Positions 43,550-50,623 of a stretch of 50,623 nt of DNA are shown piece by piece. Source of the stretch: Comamonadaceae bacterium (GTDB lineage: Bacteria > Pseudomonadota > Gammaproteobacteria > Burkholderiales > Burkholderiaceae_C); NCBI GenBank assembly GCA_027488215.1, contig JAIYCB010000024.1, forward strand, positions 1-50,623, in the 5' to 3' direction. The notes beneath the pieces are model-generated. The model worked only from the letters and a program-made list of their open reading frames with translations. It was not told where the DNA came from and did no database searches. The position numbers were made by a program, and so were the translations under genes. Each line of letters begins with the position of its first letter. Position 1 is the stretch's first letter.

Positions 43550-44479
43550 TCAAGCGCGATCGGCCACACGCTCACCCATGATGCCCGAGGGGCGCAGGGT
43601 CAAAACGATGATCAAGACAATGAACGCAAAAATGTCGGTGTAGTGGCTGCCCAGCACACCACCTGTCAGGTAACCGATGTAGCCCGAACCAATGGCTTCA
43701 ATCAGGCCCAACAAGATGCCGCCGATGACCGCTCCAGCCAAGTTACCAATGCCGCCAAACACGGCAGCGGTGAAGGCTTTGAGGCCAGGCAAGAAGCCCA
43801 TGGCATGTTGTGCTGTGCCATAGTTGGACGCGTACATCACGCCAGCAATGGCCGCCAGAACCGCACCGATCACGAAGGTGGCCGAAATCACCATATCGGG
43901 CTTGACCCCCATCAAGGCGGCCACACGAGGGTTCTCGGATGTGGCACGCATGGCCCGACCCAGACGGGTGTAATTGACCAGCCACATCAAGACGGCCAAA
44001 GACACCGCCGTGACACCCAAAATCATGATCTGTGTGGGCGTGATCACCGCCCCACCCAGGTTGATGGGCGTGCTCGACAGCAGCGTGGGATAAGCCTTGT
44101 AGTTGGGCTTCCAGATGATCATGGCCAGGGTCTGCAACAAAATACTGACCCCAATCGCCGTGATCAGGGGCGCCAACTTAGGGCTGTTGCGCAAGGGGCG
44201 ATAGGCCACTTTCTCAATAGTGAAATTGAGTAGCGCTGCCACGACACAAGCGATCAAGGTGGCCAAAATCAAAATCACCCAACCTGGGGAGCCGGGCATG
44301 GCGTCTTGCATCATTCCGATGGCAGACCAGCTCGTCAAAGCACCCACCATCAGCACTTCTCCGTGCGCAAAGTTGATGAGGTTGATGATGCCGTACACCA
44401 TGGTGTAGCCCAAGGCCACCAAGGCGTACATGCTGCCCATGACCAGGCCGTTGATGACCTGCTGCAGAAAGACGTCCAT
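43550..44479 (-). CDS. livH: Branched-chain amino acid ABC transporter permease LivH
   Basis: Second inner-membrane permease, 309 residues, first gene of the livHMGF run. Typical features are QQVINGLVMGSMYALVALGY at the N-terminus, NLINFAHGEVLMVGA and RAMRATSENPRVAALMG. About eight hydrophobic helices. No periplasmic LivK-type receptor is encoded in the cluster, so the substrate is unproven and the binding protein must be elsewhere. Confidence 0.94.
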   Translation of the reverse strand: MDVFLQQVINGLVMGSMYALVALGYTMVYGIINLINFAHGEVLMVGALTSWSAIGMMQDAMPGSPGWVILILATLIACVVAALLNFTIEKVAYRPLRNSPKLAPLITAIGVSILLQTLAMIIWKPNYKAYPTLLSSTPINLGGAVITPTQIMILGVTAVSLAVLMWLVNYTRLGRAMRATSENPRVAALMGVKPDMVISATFVIGAVLAAIAGVMYASNYGTAQHAMGFLPGLKAFTAAVFGGIGNLAGAVIGGILLGLIEAIGSGYIGYLTGGVLGSHYTDIFAFIVLIIVLTLRPSGIMGERVADRA

Positions 44480-44574
44480 TGATTTCTCCGTGTTTTGAAC
44501 TGCGCTTAACAGCTCTTAGCGTCGGTTGTTGTTTTTTTCGATCGGGCGGCTCCTTGTGGGTGCACCTGATCACC

Positions 44575-44614
44575 AGCAAAAACCCCGCCAGATTCATATG
44601 ACGCCGGGCGGGGT
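44575..44614 (-). terminator. Rho-independent terminator of rarA
   Basis: On the minus strand an 8-bp stem ACCCCGCC/GGCGGGGT with a 17-nt loop is followed by TTTTTGC. It lies 53 nt past the rarA stop and before livH, so it separates the two units. The 188-nt gap also holds a T-rich stretch around 44527-44540 with no assigned role. Confidence 0.7.
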
Positions 44615-44667
44615 GGCGGGATTGTAGTGAAAGAAAGTGTCGCGTCAGGATGGATGACGGTCAGGAA

Positions 44668-45966
44668 TTACCCTGTGGACGCATTTTTCTTTCTCAACTC
44701 TTCCAGTTTGTCAGCGATTTTGATTTCCAGACCCCTGCGCACGGGTCGATAAAAACCGGGATCGGGCATACCCTCGGGCAAATAACGCTCACCCGCCGCG
44801 AAACCATCTTCTTCGTCATGGGCATAGCGATAGCCTTTGCCGTAGTCCAGCTGTTTCATGAGCTGAGTGGGCGCATTGCGCAAATGCATGGGCACCGGAC
44901 GGGTGCCGTCTTTCTTGACCCAGGCTTTGGCCTCGTTGAAAGCTTTGTAGGCGGCATTCGATTTGGGGGCCACCGCCAGGTACAGCACGCACTGCGCCAG
45001 CGTCAACTCGCCCTCGGGGCTGCCCAGTCGCTCGTAGACATCGGCCGCGTCCAGCGCCATGCGCAGCGCTCGCGGATCGGCCAAGCCAATGTCTTCGCTG
45101 GCCATGCGAATCAATCGCCTGGCCATGTAGCGCGGGTCCGCACCGCCGTCGAGCATGCGCACGAACCAATACAGGGCGGCATCCGGGTCCGAGCCACGCA
45201 CCGATTTGTGCAACGCGCTGATGGTGTCGTAAAACTGCTCGCCACCTTTGTCATAGCGGCGCATGCGTTCGCCCAGCACCCGCATCAACCAAGCGTCGGT
45301 CACCGGGTCAATGTGTTCCTGCTGGGCCGCCATGGCCAGAGTTTCCAGTGTGTTGAGCAATCGCCTGGCGTCGCCATCGGCATAGGCCAGCAATCGGGCC
45401 AGAGCCTCAGGCTCGATGGCCGGAATGGCCTGGATGGCCTGCGCCCGCACAACGATGTGTTGCAGGTCGTCCTCGGTCAATGACTGCAGCACGTAAACCG
45501 CTGCCCGAGACAGCAGGGCCGAGTTCACCTCAAAAGAAGGGTTCTCGGTGGTGGCCCCAATGAAAGTGAACAGCCCGCTTTCGACATGGGGCAAAAAAGC
45601 ATCTTGCTGGCTTTTGTTGAAGCGGTGCACCTCGTCCACGAACATGATGGTGCGTTGCGGATGCAAGCCCGTGCGGGCAATTTCGGCCTTTTCCACGGCT
45701 TCGCGGATGTCCTTGATGCCGCCCAGCACCGCACTGATGCTCAAAAATTGTGCTTCAAACGCATCCGCCATCAATCGGGCGATGGTGGTTTTGCCCACGC
45801 CAGGCGGCCCCCACAAAATACAGCTGTGCGGCTGACCTGACTCGAACGCCAAGCGCAAGGCCATGCCCTCGCCCAACAAATGCTGCTGGCCAATCACCTC
45901 ACCCAAGTGGCGCGGGCGCAAGCGCTCGGCCAAGGGGGCATGGGGCGTCAAACCGGGAGCTTTCAT
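44668..45966 (-). CDS. rarA: Replication-associated recombination protein A (AAA+ ATPase)
   Basis: AAA+ ATPase of the RarA/MgsA/WRNIP1 family acting at stalled forks and gaps. The 432-residue protein shows LAERLRPRHLGEVIGQQHLL, Walker A GPPGVGKTT, Walker B IMFVDEVHRFN, sensor GATTENPSFEVNSALLSRA and the C-terminal tetramerisation domain (DPDAALYWFVRMLDGGADP). Length fits the family. Follows lolA by 15 nt and is likely co-transcribed with ftsK and lolA. Confidence 0.96.
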   Translation of the reverse strand: MKAPGLTPHAPLAERLRPRHLGEVIGQQHLLGEGMALRLAFESGQPHSCILWGPPGVGKTTIARLMADAFEAQFLSISAVLGGIKDIREAVEKAEIARTGLHPQRTIMFVDEVHRFNKSQQDAFLPHVESGLFTFIGATTENPSFEVNSALLSRAAVYVLQSLTEDDLQHIVVRAQAIQAIPAIEPEALARLLAYADGDARRLLNTLETLAMAAQQEHIDPVTDAWLMRVLGERMRRYDKGGEQFYDTISALHKSVRGSDPDAALYWFVRMLDGGADPRYMARRLIRMASEDIGLADPRALRMALDAADVYERLGSPEGELTLAQCVLYLAVAPKSNAAYKAFNEAKAWVKKDGTRPVPMHLRNAPTQLMKQLDYGKGYRYAHDEEDGFAAGERYLPEGMPDPGFYRPVRRGLEIKIADKLEELRKKNASTG

Positions 45967-45981
45967 CGTCGCCCAGGCGCA

Positions 45982-46668
45982 TCAAGGGCGGATGACGTCC
46001 ACACCCGCAGGCGCCTTGAACACAAAGGTGCTGGAAGCCAAAACCGGATTGACTTCGAAGCCCATGAAAGTCAGCAAGGAGCGTTGGCCCAAGCTGTCTT
46101 GCACGTCCAGCACCGCCAGCTCGGGGCCAGCGGCGCTGGCACGCAAACCCACCATGACGGAGCGGATCGGGCCATCACGTTGCACTGGCGTCGCGCGCAC
46201 CCACTGCAAGCCATCCTGGCTCGGCTCGGGGGTGAACTGGAAATCGGCTTTGAGGGCCTGCAAATCAGTTCCTGCAGTCAACAATGCGGCCGGAGTGGCC
46301 CCCAGCGCCTGAGACTGTGGGCGCGCCGTGACCTGGTTCAGGTCCACATCGTGCAGCCACAAGGTCTGACCGTCGGCCACCAGCGTTTGTACAAAGGGCT
46401 TGCGATAGTCAAAGCGGAACTTGCCAGGCCTTTGAAATTCAAATCGGCCACTCGATGTCTTGGCCCGTGCCACCTGCCCCGCCCTGGTGGGCGAAGTGAC
46501 GACCTGTGTGAAGTCAGCGCGACCACTGCGCGCTTGTTTCATGAACTGGGCCAGAAGGTCCACGCTGTCGGCCTGCGCCGTCAGGGCCAAGGCCCACACC
46601 ACACCGGCCAACAAAGCCTTGCCTCCCAAGCCCAACGCAGCGCGACGCTGCACAACATTGTTTTTCAT
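45982..46668 (-). CDS. lolA: Outer-membrane lipoprotein carrier protein LolA
   Basis: Periplasmic chaperone that carries lipoproteins from LolCDE to LolB. The 228-residue precursor has a signal peptide ending near LALTAQA, then SGRADFTQVV, SGRFEFQRPGKFRFDYRKPF and QTLWLHDVDLNQV, the hallmark strand order of LolA. I used the ATG at 46668; a GTG at 46677 overlaps the ftsK stop. Sits between ftsK and rarA; lolB is at 21774-22295. Confidence 0.94.
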   Translation of the reverse strand: MKNNVVQRRAALGLGGKALLAGVVWALALTAQADSVDLLAQFMKQARSGRADFTQVVTSPTRAGQVARAKTSSGRFEFQRPGKFRFDYRKPFVQTLVADGQTLWLHDVDLNQVTARPQSQALGATPAALLTAGTDLQALKADFQFTPEPSQDGLQWVRATPVQRDGPIRSVMVGLRASAAGPELAVLDVQDSLGQRSLLTFMGFEVNPVLASSTFVFKAPAGVDVIRP

Positions 46669-46673
46669 TCGGT

Positions 46674-49070
46674 TCACTCTGCCCGTGCGGGCACCAAAAT
46701 TTCGCGCTGGCCACTGCCGCTCATGGCGCTGACCAGGCCTGCTTTTTCCATATCTTCCACCAGGCGGGCGGCGCGGTTGTAACCAATCTTGAGGTGGCGC
46801 TGCACCAGCGAGATGCTGGCCTTGCGGTTCTTCAGCACCACTTCCACGGCTTGGTCGTACATCGGGTCTTTTTCGCCGTCGTCACCCTCGCCCAACATGC
46901 CGCCATCATCGTCCGCGGTACCTCCTTCGAGCACGCCTTCGATGTAATCGGGCTCACCCTGGCTTTTAAGGTAACTCACCACACGGTGCACTTCCTCGTC
47001 ACTCACAAAAGCGCCATGCACCCGGATCGGGAAACCCGTGCCCGAAGGCATGTACAGCATGTCGCCCATGCCCAGCAGGGCTTCGGCCCCCATCTGGTCC
47101 AAGATGGTGCGGCTGTCGATCTTGCTGGACACCTGAAACGCGATGCGGGTCGGAATGTTGGCCTTGATGAGGCCAGTGATCACGTCCACGCTGGGGCGTT
47201 GGGTCGCCAAAATCAAATGGATACCGGCTGCGCGGGCCTTTTGGGCCAAGCGGGCGATCAGTTCTTCGATCTTCTTGCCCACCACCATCATCAGGTCGGC
47301 CAACTCATCGATCACCACCACGATGTGCGGCAAGCGCTTGAGCGGCTCGGGGTCATCGGGCGTGAGGCTGAAGGGGTTGTAGATGAACTCTTCACGGGCG
47401 GTGGCTTCATCGATTTTCTGGTTGAAACCCGCCAAATTGCGCACGCCCATCTTGCTCATGAGCTTGTAGCGCTTTTCCATCTCGGCCACGCACCAGTTCA
47501 GACCATTCGCTGCTTGGCGCATGTCGGTCACCACCGGGGCCAGCAAGTGCGGTATGCCTTCATAGACCGACATCTCCAGCATCTTGGGGTCGATCATCAG
47601 CAAGCGCACATCGCGGGCCTCGGCCTTGTAGAGCAGCGAGAGGATCATGGCGTTGATGCCCACCGACTTGCCCGAGCCCGTGGTGCCCGCCACCAAAACG
47701 TGCGGCATCTTGGCCAGATCGGCCACCACTGGGTTGCCGATGATGTCTTTGCCCAAGCCCATGGTCAGCATGGACTTGGCTTCGTTGTAGACCTGCGAGC
47801 CCAGAATTTCGCTGAGCTTGATCGACTGGCGCTTGGCGTTGGGCAACTCCAGCGCCATGAATTTCTTGCCAGGAATCGTCTCGATGACGCGGATCGACAC
47901 CAGGCTGAGCGAGCGCGCCAGGTCTTTGGCCAGGTTCACCACCTGCGAGCCCTTGACTCCCGTGTCCGGCTCAATCTCGTAGCGCGTGATCACCGGCCCG
48001 GGTGCAGCAGCCACCACGCGCACCTTGACACCAAAATCAGAGAGTTTTTTCTCGATCAGGCGGCTGGTCATCTCCAAGGTCTCGGGTGAGACGGTTTCTT
48101 GCCGGATGGACAGGCTGTCGAGCAAATCCACCTGAGGCAGCTTGCTGTCGGGCAGTTCATTGAACAGGGGTTTCTGTCGTTCCTTGACCACGCGCTCACT
48201 GCGCGGCACCTCCATCACGGGCGGCTCAATCACCATTGGCGCGGCCTTAGCCACCGGGATGGGGACGGCAGGCAAGTCCAGTTGCCCCTCTGGCGAGACA
48301 CCGGCGGGCGGGCTCAAATCCCACTCGGGCTCGATGGCCTGGGGCGAAAGGGCTTGTTGGCGCTCGCGCAAAGCCTGCTGGCCCAAGGCCATGTCTTCTT
48401 CGATCTCGCGCTTTTCATGCCGCGAACGGATCAAGGCATCGAGCTGAGCACCGATTTTTTCGGCCAACTGACCCCATGAAAACCGAAACACCATGGCGAC
48501 ACCCACCAAGGCCAACACAATGCCCAAAAGGGCCGAGCCGTTGAAGCTCAGACCGCGGACAGCGGCCGCGCCCACCAAATAACCCAGCACCCCGCCACTG
48601 TGCCCAGGCAAGCCGGTTTCGAACCGGTACAAACGCGTCCACTCCAAGCCGCAGCTGGCCAACAGCAGCACCGTCAAGCCGAGCCAAAACACCCATAAAC
48701 TGCGCTGCCACGAGGACGTCTTGGTGTCGTGCGGGTCAACGCCCCGCAACCAACGGGCCAAGGCCACCAGCCAGACACGAAGTCCTGCTGCCACACACCA
48801 CCAAGCAGAAAAGCCCACCACGAAAAAAGCCAGATCCGCGACCCAGGCCCCCCAACGCCCCGCCCCGTTGCGCACGGCCTCGCCGCTGCCCGAAGTGGAC
48901 CATGCCGGATCTTGCGGGTGATAAGTCCACAAGGCCACCGTCAAAAACAGGAGCAGCCCAGCACCCAGGAGCAAGAGGATTTCCTGGGCAAAACGTGACC
49001 AAAAAGTCGCTGGCGCAGCGGGGGCAGCGGCAGGGCCATCACGGGTCAGGGTGTTCAGTGAATAGGTCAT
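46674..49070 (-). CDS. ftsK: DNA translocase FtsK
   Basis: Septal DNA pump that clears chromosome ends and activates XerCD at dif. The 798-residue protein has an N-terminal domain of four or so hydrophobic helices (about 20-200), a short linker (about 210-330) compared with E. coli, then the alpha, beta and gamma motor domains. Motor motifs: Walker [17 protein letters not shown], Walker [15 protein letters not shown], and the C-terminal gamma winged helix ([21 protein letters not shown]). Divergent from trxB across a 182-nt gap with a 12-bp palindrome (49100-49111). Confidence 0.96.
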   Translation of the reverse strand: MTYSLNTLTRDGPAAAPAAPATFWSRFAQEILLLLGAGLLLFLTVALWTYHPQDPAWSTSGSGEAVRNGAGRWGAWVADLAFFVVGFSAWWCVAAGLRVWLVALARWLRGVDPHDTKTSSWQRSLWVFWLGLTVLLLASCGLEWTRLYRFETGLPGHSGGVLGYLVGAAAVRGLSFNGSALLGIVLALVGVAMVFRFSWGQLAEKIGAQLDALIRSRHEKREIEEDMALGQQALRERQQALSPQAIEPEWDLSPPAGVSPEGQLDLPAVPIPVAKAAPMVIEPPVMEVPRSERVVKERQKPLFNELPDSKLPQVDLLDSLSIRQETVSPETLEMTSRLIEKKLSDFGVKVRVVAAAPGPVITRYEIEPDTGVKGSQVVNLAKDLARSLSLVSIRVIETIPGKKFMALELPNAKRQSIKLSEILGSQVYNEAKSMLTMGLGKDIIGNPVVADLAKMPHVLVAGTTGSGKSVGINAMILSLLYKAEARDVRLLMIDPKMLEMSVYEGIPHLLAPVVTDMRQAANGLNWCVAEMEKRYKLMSKMGVRNLAGFNQKIDEATAREEFIYNPFSLTPDDPEPLKRLPHIVVVIDELADLMMVVGKKIEELIARLAQKARAAGIHLILATQRPSVDVITGLIKANIPTRIAFQVSSKIDSRTILDQMGAEALLGMGDMLYMPSGTGFPIRVHGAFVSDEEVHRVVSYLKSQGEPDYIEGVLEGGTADDDGGMLGEGDDGEKDPMYDQAVEVVLKNRKASISLVQRHLKIGYNRAARLVEDMEKAGLVSAMSGSGQREILVPARAE

Positions 49071-49183
49071 AAATGAAGTCTCAAGCTTACCCGATCAAGG
49101 CCCGATCGGGCGCATGGGCTTGCACCCTCACGCGAGGTGCCCTGCCCCACGACCCGCATAGCCTTGATGTCCGATGTGTTTGA

Positions 49184-50212
<1,029 letters not shown>

Positions 50213-50220
50213 TTTCTGGT

Positions 50221-50226
50221 TATAAT
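50221..50226 (+). promoter_or_regulatory. Probable -10 element of rpmB
   Basis: Perfect TATAAT starting 8 nt after the trxB stop. No good -35 was found at 17 nt. It would give an rpmB leader of about 160 nt containing small hairpins (CTGG/CCAG near 50316-50330, ATGCA/TGCAT near 50334-50346). Confidence 0.45.
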
Positions 50227-50392
50227 CCAAGGCTTTGCTGAACCTGCCCCGACTATTCGCCGGGAACTACAGTTCAGCGATCTGGGATACCGCCACCCAT
50301 CTTGGCGAGGTGAGGCTGGAGCGCCAGGCCCCATGCAAATCTGCATGAGACCCATCGGCACCGGCTGTTTTGAAAAGTATCGGAGTGTCCAC

Positions 50393-50623
50393 ATGGCACG
50401 CGTTTGCGACGTAACTGGCAAAGGCCCAATGACCGGGAACAACGTTTCCCACGCCAACAACAAAACCAAGCGCCGGTTCCTGCCGAACCTGCAATACCGT
50501 CGTTTCTGGGTTGAAACAGAAAACCGTTGGGTGCGTCTGCGCGTCTCCAGCGCTGCTCTGCGCCTGATCGACAAAAACGGCATCGATGCCGTGCTCGCAG
50601 ACCTGCGTGCACGCGGTCAAGCC
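50393..50623 (+). CDS. rpmB: 50S ribosomal protein L28 (stop codon outside window)
   Basis: Ribosomal protein L28. The open frame from the ATG at 50393 encodes 77 residues up to the last base of the window with no stop inside: it begins [20 protein letters not shown] and ends [10 protein letters not shown]. That equals the usual length of betaproteobacterial L28, so probably only the stop codon is missing. A CGGAG ribosome-binding site precedes the start. rpmG commonly follows but lies outside. Confidence 0.95.
   Translation, partial: MARVCDVTGKGPMTGNNVSHANNKTKRRFLPNLQYRRFWVETENRWVRLRVSSAALRLIDKNGIDAVLADLRARGQA

Noticed and set aside
46794..48089. 431-codon plus-strand open frame
   Set aside because: Antisense to ftsK motor domain.

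Overview
The window reads as one contiguous stretch of chromosome from a betaproteobacterium of the order Burkholderiales, most likely a Comamonadaceae member (Limnohabitans/Rhodoferax-like). This rests on protein style, high GC with many long antisense shadow frames, and gene orders that I recall as typical of the group: lolB-ispE-tRNA-Gln-prs-rplY-pth, ftsK-lolA-rarA next to trxB, mutM-mutY, and a Bug/TctC receptor. I could run no database search, so the lineage is an inference. I see no prophage, integrase, transposase, plasmid gene or CRISPR array.

Layout. 1-140 is the 5' part of the RNase P RNA gene on the minus strand, cut by the window edge. 282-3062 holds cysK and a large FAD-dependent oxidoreductase. 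3085-10152 is the most accessory-looking part: two divergent Crp/Fnr-type regulators, two LuxR-type response regulators (one with a degenerate receiver), a small His-rich protein, a Lon-like protease, a DUF883 membrane-anchored protein and a VF530-type protein. 10156-15453 has a SET-domain protein, glmS, an Lrp/AsnC regulator with an AT-rich dyad before it, an SDR and glmU. 15564-19961 has two lipoproteins, an MBL-fold protein and the mutM-mutY pair. 20032-25794 is a plus-strand housekeeping run: TPR protein, lolB, ispE, tRNA-Gln, prs, rplY, pth. 25876-28727 holds a ferredoxin, a PHP-domain nuclease, a DMT permease and a YciO protein. 28816-31301 is a rubrerythrin / CCG-domain Fe-S protein / DUF3501 module with an OxyR-like operator in front. 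31628-35583 is valS-galU. 35590-37304 is cysM-nudix-tusA, followed by tRNA-Leu(CAA), hslR and an epimerase. 38915-40944 is a ferredoxin-type reductase and a Bug receptor. 40947-44479 is livHMGF. 44668-49070 is rarA, lolA and ftsK. 49253-50623 is trxB and rpmB, the latter ending at the window edge without its stop codon.

How the genes work together. Themes recur: cysteine and sulfur supply (cysK, cysM, tusA), UDP-sugar and envelope precursors (glmS, glmU, galU), lipoprotein sorting (lolA, lolB), oxidized-guanine repair (mutM, mutY), redox and peroxide defence (trxB, rubrerythrin module) and translation (valS, rplY, rpmB, pth, two tRNAs, rnpB).

Most worth a second look: an in-frame palindromic insertion inside valS and a smaller in-frame insertion in glmS; a 14/16 match to the OxyR half-site pattern upstream of the rubrerythrin operon; the response regulator at 4789-5433 that has lost its phospho-acceptor Asp, acid pocket and conserved Lys; and the regulator/Lon-like protease cluster around it.
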